NCBI GenBank assembly: GCA_006538405.1
Contig: BJKQ01000011.1
Coordinates: 745,501 to 809,500 of the forward strand
Source: Hansfordia pulvinata
Taxonomy: Eukaryota; Ascomycota; Sordariomycetes; Xylariales
Length of the DNA: 64,000 nt
Direction: 5' to 3'
The first letter of the stretch is position 1; every line of letters starts with the position of its first letter. Made by a program: the position numbers and the translations under genes. Below the pieces are notes generated by a model, which was not told the origin of the DNA, ran no database searches, and was given only the letters and a program-made list of their open reading frames with translations. Below, one piece after another: positions 11,682-25,607 of this stretch.

Positions 11682-14600
11682 ACCCTTCCGAGATGGGGAC
11701 GGCAGTGCAACGCTGCAGGCGACAAGCGCGGGTGGGGTGACAGGCGGGACGAGGGAACACCGGGGGGATGAGGGGGAACAAACCCGCCCGACACTCCTGC
11801 TTGCCAGCCTGCCAGCCTCGCACATCAGCACGTAGCTTGACAATATGATTACCTGTGTTGGCCCGGTGGACAGACGCATGCACACCGGGGTTGCAGGGAG
11901 CTTTGTGGCCGCTGCTAGCACGACAGTGAAAAGCGGCACTCTAACCTGGCGGGTTAATCGGCTTGTCGCCGAGAAACATTGACGTGGTAGGACGCGCCTC
12001 TAGGCTTCCGGGACGATAAGTTTCTCCAGCCGGTCATTCTGAATGCAATCACATCCCGTGCGGCACTCAATGTGTTGGCCCCACAACCCCTGCGAGGCTG
12101 TGGAAAAGCCGCTGCGTGCAGATATCTGTATCCACACAGGTGATGAAGGAAGATGGGGTGAGGGGGAAAAACAATTCCTTGTCGTCGAACATCGGGGGTT
12201 TCTCGGGTTATTGGACCTTTCGAAATCTCTCTCCTCATGGCGTGTGGGCTGAACGTGGCAATGGCATGCAAAAACTCGGCCGTGATAGCATGAGCTTCTT
12301 GGCTCTACGCAGTCGCTACATGGCCCAAACGTTAGCAGAGTAATGCCCTGGGCCGGCCTCCCATCTGCGCCGAGCAGAGCCTCCATCGAGAGACACGAAC
12401 GGACATATTTGAGTTGGAAGACTGTAAGTAATCGAGCCCCTGTGGATAGATGTTTTTTTTTTTTGGGCCCGGACGCTGCGTGGGCGCAAAAGGCTGTCGG
12501 CTTTGTTCTGGACCCTTGAGAGACGACTCATGTTGGGAATTCCGAGGCTGTGGTCTGCGGTGGGGTGAAGGCGGCGAGACATTTCGGCCGAGACCCAACG
12601 ATGGAGGGGTCCCTTTTCAGGGGCCTCCTCCGCCCACCTCCCCGAACCCCGTCCGTCCTCTCTGCGTTAAGAGCCTCGGGCCTCGCCCTGGGTCATGTCC
12701 ATTACAAGGGCCCCCCCGGCGAGACCGGCCTCGGGGCTGCACTGGGCGCAGCCGCGTTGAGCCATGGGTGCAGTCCGCAAACGCTGAGGCCCTGATAGCC
12801 CTGGTTCTCTCCGGGTTCGGACGTGTCTCTCCCCTTGCTGAGGGTGCGTTGGATCCAATTGATGGGTATTTGCTGCTTGCTGTTCACGTTTGTCAGATGT
12901 CTGCAATTTTTTTTTTGGGCTACTCATCGCTGTCTCGCTCTTGTGCATCTGCGTAATGACTTACCGGCCTTGGCTTGCTTTCTGTGGGCAGAGAAACCGA
13001 CACTTCCCATCCGACCCGTCTGCGAAGGGGTTCGCGTCTGTTTTTTTTGACACCTGAGTGATGGAGGGTACAAGCAGGCTGTACTCCTGTCGCGGGCATG
13101 AACCTGGAAGGCATGACCGAGTGCAAGTCCCGAAGTACCGATACTCGCAATCCAGCCCGGTTTGGCGTGCTGCACGGTAGTGGAGTCAGGGTCCTTTCCC
13201 GAATCCCCGTCTTTGGCGGTCCGGGCCTTGACGATAGTCGCGTTCTAAGGATGTATTTCAAGTTAGTTCCACCACCGGCATCCGCAGAGTCTGCTCTTTC
13301 CTGACCGCTGCAGACAGCGTTAATGCAAGGCACCTGTTGGGATGGAAATTGGTCGTATGCAGACAGACACATAGGTAACCGGTCTGGTGAGGCGGGCAGC
13401 AAGCAGCGCCTCATACCTACATTCTCTCCGTGCGTCGCCGCTCATCTGCCTGCGCACATTGAATGTGCAGTACGCGTACCTACCTTAGTACCTACCTACC
13501 TAGTACCTTGTGCTCCAATTGTAGTCGCAATAGCCCACCGACATGTATGTCCACTGGCTACTTACCGTATGTACTCGTACCACAGACACCTGGACAGGCA
13601 GCGTTTCACCCCGCCGATGGTGGCGTTCGGTGACCACGCACTTAAGTGTCAAAATTCCACAGGCGGAGCCATCCAGGGTCACGTATTTGTATCCCATTTA
13701 TATCCGTCAGACAGCGACCCGACCGCGCGTGGCACTCTACTGCCCTGATACAAAAGCTAGGTACGCCGCTTGGTTGTTTCACCTTCAGGCTCACTTAAGG
13801 TATGTACATACATAGGTATGCACGTAAAAGCCACAGAACCGGCCTTGCATCGCACTGGGTGGCCCATGGTTCGCGAACCAGCCAAGGCGCTCGTCGGCGA
13901 GAGAAGGTGAAAGAAGGCCGAGGCAAAACACCTTGCCTAGACCCATACATAATGAGAGGAACTATGGTTTCTGGGACCTATGCGACAAAAAGCAGACAGA
14001 GAATTCCGCATCTGGCGGCGAGACCCTCAGGGCCCCTGGCCAGACCTGGTGGTGTGGGCGGCATGGAGGCGACCGACCCAAGGGAAGGAGGTTTTCCGTA
14101 CTGCACCAAGATGAGCCCACTGCAGGACAGGGGCACGTCTCGTCTTGCGCCAGTGAAGGCTTCCCTCCTGTTCCCCCTTAGGGCTGGGTCAACCACGGAT
14201 GTTCGCAGCATCAACACGCCCACAAGCCGGCAAGGCTTCAATATTGATTGCGCCTCGCGGCGGGTCTTACCGCGTCTGGCCACGCCGCTGCTAACCTTAC
14301 CTACATGTACCTTACCTGTGTAGAGTTTGTTGCTGCCCAGAGACTAGGTATGTAGCGGGCGGCATCAGATGCAAGCGATGCAGTTCCATGTACGAGTACG
14401 TGCGACATTTTCACGCTCATGATATATTGTATGGACATGTGCTTACCCATGCACGCCGAAGACGCCCCAAGCATGTCGAACTGGGAAAATATTAGACCCA
14501 GCACCAGCAGTCAGGGGTATGGGGCATGAGGAGGCAGGAGGCTCATGGATGTTGTACGAGTAGAAGCCAGCCACTTGTATGTAGACGCTGCTAACGCCGA

Positions 14601-15656
14601 GTGGCTACCATCTCGCAAGATGCCTCTAATGAAGCACCAAATGCAGCATTGGGAAGCAGGTAAGGAAAGAGTCCGCCTTCTGAATTATGCCTCGCATGAT
14701 CTGAGGCCCACAACTTTCATGTCTATTCTCGTTTGCTTCGCAGACTTGCGAGTCGCGAATTTGGTTTTACATTGTGCCCGCGTCACTTGACGAGCACAAC
14801 TGCATCCATCCGGGACGAACATACGTACTCCCGTCGTACCTAAGGTTGACCAGGTGAAAGTTGACCTGAACAGTACCTAAGATAAGGAAAAGCCCGCGCA
14901 ACTCAATCCAGGCGGGACCTACGGACTATTGTCCGAAGTTCATGGATGTCGGGCGCCTTTGCCGAATTAGGTTTGAATCACGACCTGGAAGAGGACCTTC
15001 CATTGCCGCTTGAGGTCCTGTCCCGGTATGATCATTCCGGAGTAGAGTATCCAATGCACTCGGATCCGGGTTCGCGCGCCGGCACGACAGCAGTCGCGCC
15101 CGTGAACCTTCAGGGCGCGCCTGCACTGGCCAGGGATACCCGCCCGCCAATGGATGTATGGTGTACGAGTACGGATGTGTACCTAGATACAGAGGTATGT
15201 GAGGTACTCGTGCCGCCCCCTTGCCCGCACCCGCTGCCCTCCAGGGCTCCAACGTTTGTCGACACGATGCACCTGCACCTCCAAGGTAGGTATGGAAGGT
15301 ACCATAGGTAGGTAGGTAGGTAAGTAGGTACAGTACCTTCTACCTGGGAGGCAAGGAGGTTACAGGACTGGTGGCTCCCGCATTGGATGCTCGTACATGT
15401 ACGCCTCGCGGCTCCCATCCATGCACGCCCCAAGTCAACGGCCGCGAAGACTCGGTCGCGGCCTGCCTGTACCTTTCCTACATGTATCTCCAGCTCGCCC
15501 AGCTCCAGGCCCGACGTCTGCCTTCCATTCACCACAGCTTCTTGTCAACATCACCATCCCTTCGCCCAGCAGCTTCGCCAGCACGGTCTGGCGCAGGCAC
15601 CTATCCCATCCATCGCGAACCCATCGCTAGGCTTGGGCTCCTGGGGTCCGCCGGCC

Positions 15657-18600
15657 ATGGCGCTTGCTGCGACGGCGCCCGCCCTGGACGGCGTGGGTCT
15701 GACAGACCTGATTGATGCCGATCCTCGCCCAACCTTCGTCGTCGCCTTGCCGGCTCTTCAAAGCACCGCCTCGGTACCTCATCACCCGCCTTCACCCCCG
15801 TCCCAGACCCCCAGCGCCGTCTTCGTCTATGCGAACCATGCCTTCCTTTCGGACCCCCTTCTCGCCTCCGTTGTCCGCCCCGGCGCTCGGGATCCCGACT
15901 TTTGGGCCTGGGTCACCGGCTGCCCCACTGTCGCCACCACGCCAGCCACCTCGGAGCCCGGCTTCGCGTACCAGGCTAGGTACTGGACGCGATTCACTGT
16001 CAAAGATACCTGGGTAGTCGTCACCAGCAACGAGCAGTCGGTTCGCCCGCCGCTGCACCGCCGTGAGCGCAGTGACAGCCTTCTCCAGTGGTCCCCCTCC
16101 AACACGGAGCCGGACAAGGAGTCGTACCGCGAGTTCGTCGAGAACTTCGACTGGGCCGCCACTCCCCTCGGCCCCGTGGCCAACTGGCCTCGCTCCCTCA
16201 CCGAGAACTTTGACAAGATCCTGGCCGATTCGAGGCCGGTGGCCATCTACTGGGGCAACAAGCTCTTCACTCTGTACAATGAGGCGTTTAGCAAGATATG
16301 CGGAACCAAGCATCCTAGTCTGCTGGGAAAGCCCCTTCAGGATGTCTGGCCAACCTACAGCAAAGAGATCATGTCCATCCGACAGAGAAAGGCGGCGCCG
16401 TGGTTCGTCCAGAAGGCCGACGGCACTTCTGACGAGGTCTATCTCGAATGGTCCGTCAGCCAGCTCAGAGGCGAAGGCTTGGCAGGCCAGAGCAAGAAGG
16501 TCCTCGGCCTCATACATCACATTGTCGACGTGACCTTTTCGTGTCTCTGGGACCGGCGTTGCAAGATGCTCATCAAGCTGGGCGAGCTATTGACTACCGT
16601 GCGTGGCATGGACGCCTACTGGATCCAGACTATACAGGTTCTCGAGTCGGTCAGACCTGATTACGACATTCCTCTCGCCATTCTTTACTCGATTGACGAG
16701 GCCGACGGTGCAGATCAGGAACCCACGACTTGCCGTCTGGAGGGTTCCTTGGGCGTCCCTGAAGGCCACCCCATTGCACCCAGTGTTTTGTCGCTCGACG
16801 ATGATACGCAGGGCCTTGCTACCGCGCTGCGAGGAGCCGTTGCAAAGCACGGGACGACGACACTAACGATTGGCGACGGCTCTCTTCCCAAGGCACTACT
16901 GGGGGGCTTGGAGTGGCGCGGATTCGGTGATCCTTGTTCGACGGTCATCATCTGTCCAATCCGGCCGACGGATCAAGGAAAAGCAAAGGCAAAGGGGCTA
17001 TTGGTGCTGGGCATTAATCCACGACGACCGTACGATAAAGACTATCAACAGTTTATTGCCCTCCTCAGTCAGAAAGTCTCTTCGACCCTGGCCTCGACAG
17101 TCCTGCTTGAGGAAGAAGCGCGGAGAGCACGCCACCAAGAGCAAAGGGCGGCATCGATGAAGCGGGAGCTGAAAAGCCAACTCGCTGACAAGAAAAAAGA
17201 GATGGAGGAATACAACAAGAAATTCCAGTCTTTCGCGGAGTTCGTCCCAGTCGGCTTGTGCCTCGGGGACGATGCGGGCAACATCAGTTTCGCCAACGAC
17301 GCCTGGCATCTCATCACCGGCCACCCAAGGACTGGACCCAACAACACAGACGCGTTGCTATCGTGTGTCGTCGAGGAGGATCGCGTGAACGTGACCCGGG
17401 CCTACGCAGAACTTGAAAGCAAGTTGACGAGCAAAGCCGAATTTAGAGTGCACCGACCGCCGGATATCGAAGTCCCCCTGCAGCATCCCATCGGCAGCTC
17501 TCCAAGCCTGGAAAAGGCTGGGCTTGATCTCAACGTCGACACAGGAGAGCGCCATGTGTTGGCAAATCTCAAGGCGGAGCGTAACCTTGATGGGAAAATC
17601 GACCGAGTGCTCGTTTGCCTGACCGACGTCACCCTCCATAAGAGGGCAGCCGAAGAGGCAACGAAACGGGCACAACAAGCCGAGAACCTAAAAGACATGG
17701 CAGAGCTCGCAACAGTCGGGATGTATGACATTGACCCCCAAGGACGACTTCTTTGGGCCAACAATGTCTTCTACGACATGTGCGGCTTGGACAAGACCGA
17801 CTTGACAACCAACACGGTGCGACCTTTCTTGGAGGCCGTGACCGATGAGTCTTTCTCGACCCTCGAGCGTACGTTGTCAAGCATATACGCTGGTGGCGCG
17901 CAGCAGACCGTTGAGATTGTACTGCGAAACTCTTGGACCCATGTGGATTCGTCTGGTGAGGTCATCAACGCTCCTCGATGTGTCCTGGCAGCATTCGCGC
18001 CGGTCTACGACACGGCAGGGAGTATTCGGTCTTTCACAGGATGCTTGAGTGATGTATCGCTCCAACGATGGCAACTGCAACGCGAAGTGGAGCGCAAAGA
18101 GCAGGCTATCGAGTCCAAAGGGCAGCAGGAGAGGTTCATCGACATGACCTCACATGAGATGCGGAACCCTCTATCGGCTATTATCCAGGCCACGGACGAG
18201 ATTGCAAGCGCTCTGAAGAAAGCCGACAAGCTAGTATCGCAGGACGAGTCTGGTCATTCTAAGGAGGCTGCACTGGGCTTGCATGAGTGCCTCGACGAGA
18301 GCGCCAAGCTAGCTGACGTCGTTGTTTCTTGTGCCAAACACCAGGAACGCATTGTCGACGACATCTTGACAGTGTCGAGGCTGGACTCGAATCTCCTTCA
18401 GCTCACACCTGTCACAGTCAACCCCATCGACGTGGCCGAGGAGACGACGGAGATGTTCCGAATCATTGCCACCCAGACAAACACCACCCTCACAATGAGG
18501 GTCGACCAGTCCTACCACAATCTCGGCATCGAGTTTCTCGATTTCGACCCCTCTCGACTTAAACAGATCCTGATCAATCTTCTCACAAATGCGCTCAAAT

Positions 18601-19567
18601 TCACTCAGAGTGGAGAGGCAGGAAATGTATCAATCACCATGAGCGCCTCCAAGACCGTCCCGACCGAGTACGTCACGTCTGTGGATTTCATTCCCCCGAA
18701 CCACCGATGGCTGCTAGATTGCAGTCAGATGGGGCTGGGGATGACGAAGTCAGAGATGATCACGTCTATCTGATGTTTCAGGTGGAGGACACAGGTCAAG
18801 GCATGACGGCCGAGGAGATGTCGTCTCTCTTTCAGCGCTTCAAGCAAGCCAATTCAAAAACACACCTCAACTACGGCGGTTCCGGCCTTGGGCTCTTCAT
18901 CAGTCGGCAGTTGACCGAGATGCAGAACGGGGCTATCGGAGTCGCTTCTTCCCCAGGCATCGGTTCCACATTTTGCTTTTTCATCAGAACTCGGATCCCG
19001 TCTGCCGAGTCTATCAAAGAAGCGAGAGCCGCGGCGTCGGCCGCCCAGCTAGCGTCCCAGAATCCGCCATCGGAAGAAGATTCGGCGCCCAACGACGAGA
19101 TCCGTGGGGTCCTCGTCGTCGAGGATAACCTCATCAACCAAAAGATCACTGTCAAGGGTCTCTCTACGAATGGCTACAAAGTAATGGTTGCTAACCATGG
19201 CGCCGAGGCACTGGAAAAGCTCAAAGAGACAGACCGCGCGGATGGCGAGTTTCCTCTGGGCATGATCCTCATGGACGTCGAGATGCCCATCATGGATGGG
19301 CTCACATGCACACGAATCATTCGCCAACTCGAGGCCGAGGGACAATTGCGAGGACCACACATTCCCATTGTGGCAGTCAGCGCTAACGCGCGCACCGAGC
19401 AGAGAATGGAAGCCATCAACGCAGGTTGCGATGATACGCATACCAAACCTACGCGCTCGCCGGCTTTGATACAAAAGATGAGAGCCGTCAAACATAGGCT
19501 AGCTAACCCACCCGAGGACGAAATGGATGTCCAACCGGATCACCAATCTGAACACCAACCGGAATAA
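15657..19567 (+). CDS. Hybrid histidine kinase (PAS-GAF-PAS-PAS-HisKA-HATPase-REC)
   Basis: Cytoplasmic two-component sensor expected to autophosphorylate on His, pass the phosphate to its own receiver, and signal through an HPt protein. The chosen start at 15657 has a good context (GGCCATGG); the frame is open further upstream but reads like leader. Visible parts are: a PAS-like module (~160-245, WAATPLGPVANWP); a GAF-like region (~300-485); a charged coiled coil (~487-525); two PAS modules (~525-670 and ~680-810); HisKA with the H-box MTSHEMRNPL (His833); the N-box LKQILINLLTNALKF; G1 VEDTGQGM; G2 GGSGLGLF; and a REC domain with VVEDN, phospho-acceptor MDVEMPIMDG (Asp ~1190) and TKP. No transmembrane segment is seen. 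The frame changes between the N-box and G1. Either a 50-nt intron at 18668..18717 is removed (GTACGT...CTAG, 1286 aa) or one C is missing from the C5 run at 18693-18697. The HHK group is not assigned. Confidence 0.92.
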
Positions 19568-21432
19568 GGTCTTTGGAACCTGCTTCACACGACGACATCG
19601 CGTCAACCTCCACGGAGGGGATGTGACACAAAGACCAGCTCAGGTTCGATCTTGTCATCGCAACGGCGATCAGGAGGGGCATACATATGAAAAAGCCAAT
19701 TCGCGTCGTTGACAGATCCCAAGATGACGGTGATCCAACCTGCCGCGCTCGCTGGTCCGTGTCACTGTACCTCCTGCAGCGCATTTGCCTGGGAGAGAGG
19801 TCCTGGGCTTCTGGAGTTATGCGACAGTCCTTGTTTCCTACGCACATTTGACATTAGGCAGCGCGGCGCATGGCGAGTGTTTTTTTTTCTCGGTTTTGAA
19901 ACAGCACGAATCGATGTTGCGAAGGCCTTGACGCCTTGATTTTCCACATGTTGTGGCTTCGGCATTCTTATTCTTGGCAGCGCTGGGTATTTTTTCTCTG
20001 GCTGGACTGGCGTGTCGAATACATGATAGACGGATAGACATAGACAAAAGTCCGCAGTTGGCAAATACCGAAGCGCAAGCAGCGGGCTTGATCAACAGAC
20101 TTTGATTACCAAGCCAACATATTGATCGCACCCCAAACTATGCTTGTTTTGCAGTGGTTTAAGTGTTGCAAACTGGGGACAGTGACGAGTCTATGCTTGT
20201 CCCACGATCGCTCTACGCGTCCATCTCGCTTCCACGGGCTGTGGGCGCAAGCGACGTCGGGGTGATGTTCTTGATAATGAGCTAAGCGTTGCATCTCCGG
20301 GTCGCCTATCTCGAACGGTCCTCTCCTTTCTCCTCGCCGGGCATTTCCCGAAGAAGATCTTCCGGCCATAGAATGGGGAGTGGAAGCCACACGGGAATAA
20401 AGGTAGCTGTTCACCTACCTAGGCCGTACGTAGTCGGATGTGCCTCAGACTTGGGCTGCTCGATTCGGACGATGTGACAGCACCTCGGCCCCTTGGGCAG
20501 GGCCGTGAGCGGGGGGTGCCTGCTGAGGGCGGGGTGTGGCTTTGCACAAGAAGGCGCAAACAAAGGGGATTCCATCATCCCCGAAACCTGAGCCAGGCTG
20601 AGCAGAGAGAGAGGGCTTTGGACCGGTGTTCCCAATACGCATTCTTTGTGGCTGGCAGCCAGAACGAGTACCTACCCTCACGCGATAGTACCTACTGTAC
20701 CTTGAGGTGCAAGAGGTAGGCATGTTGCTTCTGCATGCATGCCTTCGACCTCTTATCCATTTGACTGTCAAGAGCCAGCCTCTCTGCCAAGCCTCATAGT
20801 CACCCGACTGTGAGGGGTTGTACACCTGGAAAGCCTACCTGATATAGTAGGCGTTTCTACTTCCCGTGGTCAATGAACTTTGAGGTCTTGGCAAAAGTGC
20901 CGACTTCAGAGCGTCAAAGGGATAAGCTGGGAAGAGGTGCGCTTGCCTTTCACCTCCGCAAAGCCTCGGGTACCTACCTAACCTGACCTAAACTACGCGG
21001 CGGCGCGTGGGCGGCTTGGGTAGCCCGAGGCCATCGCGGATCGCGGGAACTAGGGGGAAGGGGGAGGCTAGTTGGGTAGCGTTTTCGTTTGCGTCGCGAA
21101 ACCCGGCCGGGCCTGGCCTCGGATGGCCCAGGAGACAAGGGGGGGAGGAAAGGGGAAGTGATATTGTGTCGGAGATTCTCGTATTCACGAGCTGGCTGAG
21201 CGCCTGGCATCATGTTCCGCCCTTTTGAACGATCTGTCTGGTGAATAATCGTGTAGTCTGATGTGCGGGACAGCGAGCGCTGAGTGGGGTCGTCTCCTCG
21301 GGCTTTGCCGAGGGGGAAAGGGCAGGGGCAGGGGCCAGGTGGCAGGGGAGGGAATACTCACCTGGACACGAGGGTCTTGGCGTGTTCAGCGTGAAGCGGT
21401 TTTCATGTCTCTTCTTATTATTTTGCCCTTTT

Positions 21433-21472
21433 TCCTTTCTTTCTTTCTTTCTTTCTTTCTTTTTTTTTTTTT
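21433..21472. repeat. (TTTC)n followed by T12
   Basis: About seven CTTT units running into a T homopolymer, directly visible. Confidence 0.9.
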
Positions 21473-23900
21473 CGTTATTTTCTGACAGGCCCCTGTTTCG
21501 AGCGCAGCCTAGCTTGTCTGCTAGGGGTGGGCGAGAGAGGCTCTCAGGTCAAGTGGCGAGTACCGTCCCTGGGGGCAATGTAACCAGGGGGGGGGGGGAC
21601 GCGGGTTGGAGAGCACCATGCTCCAAGGGGTATACATGTACTTGACATGTCAGTGCGAAACACGGCAGGGGAAGATAGTAGCATATCGCAGAAGAAAGGC
21701 AGAAATGGTGGCCCGTCGTTTGTGACGGCGATCTCCCCGCGCGCGCTCACGCTCGTTCTAGATGCTCGGTTTGGGTGTACGGAGGCTCAGTTCTTTGGGT
21801 GGGGGGGTTAGCTCTGTTCTGCGCTCCTTTTTTTTTCTTTCTAATTTTTTTTTTCACCTCTAAATGCTTCTAAAGCAATCACAGAGATTGCATCAATACA
21901 GAGAGAGACCAAAGAACGGAAGAGAGCTGCCTGCCCCGCGGCCGCGTTCCCAATCGACGGAAGGCAGGCGGGCGCTTATTACCTAGTCGTAACGTAGCGC
22001 AAGAAGGTTGTGTCGGGTTTTGGCTGGGTGCGAGGGATCGGGCGGTGAAACAGCCCCAAGCGCACGCAGGGGGTTAAGGGGGGGGGGGGAGGGGGACTAG
22101 TTAGAATCTGGCTGCCTCGTGGGAAGGGATGATGATCGGTGGTTCCCGAAAGAAGAATTTGATTGAATTATTAGTCCGGGGGCGGGCTCGCCGTCTTCTG
22201 GCCCCCTCTCTCGGAGCGGGAGCGGGCGGAGGGGCCGAGAAAGAAAGATCGACCGGCTATCGCGGCCGCGGCTTCTTCTCGTGATTGATTGATCCACTGG
22301 GCGTCTGATCTACATGTACTGAGCGCTCGAGGGATGGATGGCTCATCGTCGGGTATTTCGTCTTTCCAGCAATGGGCAGTGGGGAGGAGCCTGCAACCGG
22401 GCACTGTACTGTGTCCAAAAGTCACCGGCATACGACGTCTATCCGTTCGAGGGAGCCCGCATCGCAGGCCCTTGTGGAGAAGTGAAAGAACAAAGGGCGA
22501 GCGAGAACCCCCCATGAGAGTTTGGAGATGAAATCTGTAGTCGGCGTGATCAAAGGCCAGCCGCCTCGTTTCCGAGGCGTTCGACCTAGCCTAATTACCT
22601 AAGGTACCTACCTCGTCGCCCACCTGCTTAGGGAGATGACATCAGCGGTCCCTCTGGATCCAGCCGGAGCGTCTGTTGTAAATAGATGCGCGAGGAGACT
22701 AGGTTAGCGGACGGGCTCTTCTCTTATTCCTTCCACCAGAGGAGGAGAGAGCAGAAAAACCAAGGACCCCGAGACGTAGCGCCGCCGAAACAATGCCTGC
22801 CTGGCCATCCCTCCGCCGATTCGATTTTTACCGTCTCTCAAATCGGCCAAGTCTCGGTGATGGGGGGTGGAGGTGAGCTTCTGCAGGCTAGGTGACCTGG
22901 CTAGCCTATGTATCTAGAGGTAAGCCATGGTGAGGCCTATCAGGCGATATCTCGGTCTCGGTCCCGCTCCATGGGGATAGGACAAGCCAGCCCTCGTAAG
23001 CGCTGCTGCTGCGGCGGCGGCGGCTAATCCAGGCGTCTTGGTGGGCGGGCTTGGTCATGGGCACCAGCTCTCTGTTAGTGAGCCGCCTGTGCCTGTCTTT
23101 TAATAGACGCAGAAGCCGCAAGATAAGCAGCCCGTCGGGGACTACTGGCAAGAAGAGCCGCGACGCTTGTCCTCGAGGGTGCAGCGCCACAACGACGCAC
23201 AGCGAAGGTTTGGTGGTGTTGTTGTTGGCTGCTGATGAATCTCGTCTCGGCTCGTGGCCCCGGGACTGGCTGGAGGCGCCAGAACGGGCTTGGTGGTCCG
23301 TTACTCGTATGGGCGGACCACATACTGCATGTGGCGTTGCAGTTTCATGGGTGGGTGGAAGAGGCCGGCATGCGGGGGAGTGCGATGCATCAGGGGAGAG
23401 GTGATGAAACGACGCCTTGAAGCTTGTGGTATACTCGTGAGCCCCTGTGGCGAGGTGATGCCGTTTTGCATTGCGCAGGGGGCGCAGCAGACGGGGTAGA
23501 GGGAGGGCGTTTACGTCCATGTCTACGTCGTCTACGTCTATGGAAGTCATCATACCTGTTGGATGGGAATGGGAATCGTGATGGAGATGGATATGGCAGC
23601 TGCTGAGGGGGCGGAAACGTCTGTCAGGTACTTGCGGAGTACAGTGATGCGCCCAATCACACTTACTGGAACCACATCATGAATGAGGTACTCGCACAGC
23701 AGGTTCCTTTGCGCCCCCAACCCAATGACAACGTCGTGCGAGTTAGGTAGGCCGGGCTTCCATGTATGGATGTTGTACACCTCGTACCTCCCTCTCTGCG
23801 ACTTGATGGACATGCTTCGAGCCGTACATGGGAGGTACATGCACATACCTCACGAAAGTGCCCTGGGCAGAGGGCGGAATGCACCTGAACAGCCGCCAAA

Positions 23901-23923
23901 AGAACAGAACAGAACAGAACAGA
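23901..23923. repeat. AACAG pentanucleotide repeat
   Basis: Four to five tandem GAACA units in intergenic sequence. Confidence 0.85.
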
Positions 23924-24030
23924 AGACGACAAAGTTTCTTCCTAACCGCCAGAATCGAATCGTTCCTTCTTGTCGCAACTCATGTCACGATGTACGGACA
24001 CGTCCTCGCCCTCGCCCTCGCCCTCGTCCT

Positions 24031-24105
24031 CGTCCACGGCCTCCTCGTCCACGGCCTCCTCGTCCACGGCCTCCTCGTCCACGGCCTCCTCGTCCACGGC
24101 CTCCT
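24031..24105. repeat. 15-bp minisatellite, five perfect copies
   Basis: Five exact copies of CGTCCACGGCCTCCT, preceded by degenerate CCTCGC/CCTCGT hexamers from 24001. The unit length is a multiple of three, so every frame stays open through it. This produces repetitive spurious peptides of the STASS, VHGLL and RRPWT types. Confidence 0.95.
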
Positions 24106-25600
24106 CGTCCTCCAGCTCGGCTCAACCCGACCCAACACAGCAGTACAGACATTCTGCTGCATACCTACCTATCTATCCATGGGTACTCCTCCTGCTCGCA
24201 ATCACTGACCAACTTTGTCGCCGAGACGGGCGCTAACTCAATGATTAGTGAGTGAGGTGAGTGGGTGTGGCTATTTCTGGCTCGGCCCCGGATGCCGTGC
24301 CGAATTTCGTGGGTTCTGCGCGCGCACGTTTGTCGAATCGAAGGAATGGGCCCCGCGGGACGGATCTGGCTGATGGACTAGGCACAAAGAAGCTTAAACC
24401 AGGCACCGCGCCCACGGTTGATTGGCTGGCCAATCCAAGGTTGCCCGTGATCCTGGCCGCCGCCCTCTCTCGGTCTCGGTCTCTATCTGCCTCTCTCTCT
24501 GGCTGGCTCTCCTCATCGCCGAATCGCAAGCAGCCGCCCAACATGGGATGGGATGGACCTCTCTGGCCAGCCAGTCCCCAGCCAGTCCCCAAGTTAGCCC
24601 AGCCTAGCAGCCGCCGCCGTCGCCGCCGGGGTCCGATGCCCTCCCCTGCCCTGCTGCATGTCACGTCAGCCACGCGCATCGAGCGCGAGCGAGGGCGAGT
24701 CTAGACGCCCCCAAGATACCGATACGAGTACTCCTCCTACTCGCGCACACTCCGCCGACCAGAGCCGGGAGCCACATCCATGCAAGCGCTCACGATGATG
24801 GATGACTGGCTGGACGACTGGCTGGCTGGCTCGAATACTGGTGTCCTGTTTAGGTAGGTAGTCGCTTGGGTGCTTGCTGGTCACCGCTGCCTTTGGCTTT
24901 GGACTGACCTGGGGACGGTCCTCCGGCACCGCCTCTCGCTTCCTCTCGTCTCGTCTCGTCTCGTTGGGCCTCGTCTCGACTTGTTCAGTCGGATCACTGT
25001 ATCTGCCCTGTGCCCTGGCTTGCTGTCGGCGTCTGCTTTCTCGCCGGACGGCCATCGGCTGCCCGCCGACGAAGGAATTCCCTAGCTCCGGCCCTCGCTC
25101 CCATCCCCCAGCGCCACGCTTCATTTTCCCTCTGCTCCATCCATCCTCGGCCAGCGGGCGGGCGCGTACTCGTAGAATCCTGCCCTGCTCCACCCCGCTC
25201 GCACGACGCTTGCCCGCCCTCCAGCAGCTACGCTCCTGTGCCATCCCAAGAGGAGCGCCGGGTGTGGGCTGACTACGGCCTAGCAGCCGTTGGGCAGGCC
25301 CTGGCTGTGTTTCGAAAGACGCAACCCCCCCGTCCCAGGATCCCCGTCGCCGGGGCACAAGCAACCTTGCCAGAGCACTTTGGCGCTATACACTCACTTG
25401 CATGCAGTCGGCTAGCTACCTCTGTTCTAGTCAGGTACTGAGTAGAGACAGAGAGAGAGAGAGAGAGAGAGGGACAGGAACAGAGTGACCGAGAGACCGA
25501 GACCAGCCAAACATAGAGACGCAGGCCTTTTGGCCAAATCCCATGCCTTGCTGGAGTCTTCAGCCTCGACAACCTGAGAGAGCCTGGTGGATTCCCCATC

Positions 25601-25607
25601 TATATAT
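25601..25607 (+). promoter_or_regulatory. TATA-like element and CT-rich leader of the CFEM gene
   Basis: TATATAT lies ~315 nt before the ATG. It is followed by a long pyrimidine-rich stretch (25616-25720, including (CT)12 at 25661-25684), a usual mark of strongly expressed fungal genes. Assignment is by position and composition only. Confidence 0.4.

Larger units (their letters stand above)
5993..15656. other. 9.7-kb gene-poor interval
   Basis: It lies between the divergent 5' ends of the seven-helix gene and the histidine kinase. I find no gene I can support; the open frames are short, compositionally biased and mutually overlapping. It holds a CT microsatellite (7629-7669), an 8-nt tandem repeat (11464-11505), C14 (11668-11681), an isolated TATA box (10552), many TACCTA/TAGGTA blocks (for example 13476-13506 and 15287-15342) and nine TACGAGTA/TACTCGTA motifs. 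Part of 14.9-15.65 kb may be the kinase promoter and leader. Confidence 0.6.

Noticed and set aside
15387..15656. Upstream ATG extending the histidine kinase by 90 residues
   Set aside because: The extension is Pro/Ser/His-rich with no conserved feature, and its ATG context is poorer than GGCCATGG at 15657.
22906..23553. 215-aa minus-strand frame starting MMTSIDVDDVDMDVN
   Set aside because: The acidic start comes from a short GTCTAC/GTC repeat; the rest is Arg/Pro/His-rich without any domain.
23683..24255. Repetitive 190-aa and 126-aa frames with PRP or VHGLL repeats
   Set aside because: Produced by the 15-bp minisatellite and hexamer block; the unit length keeps all frames open, and there is no start context, signal peptide or splice support.
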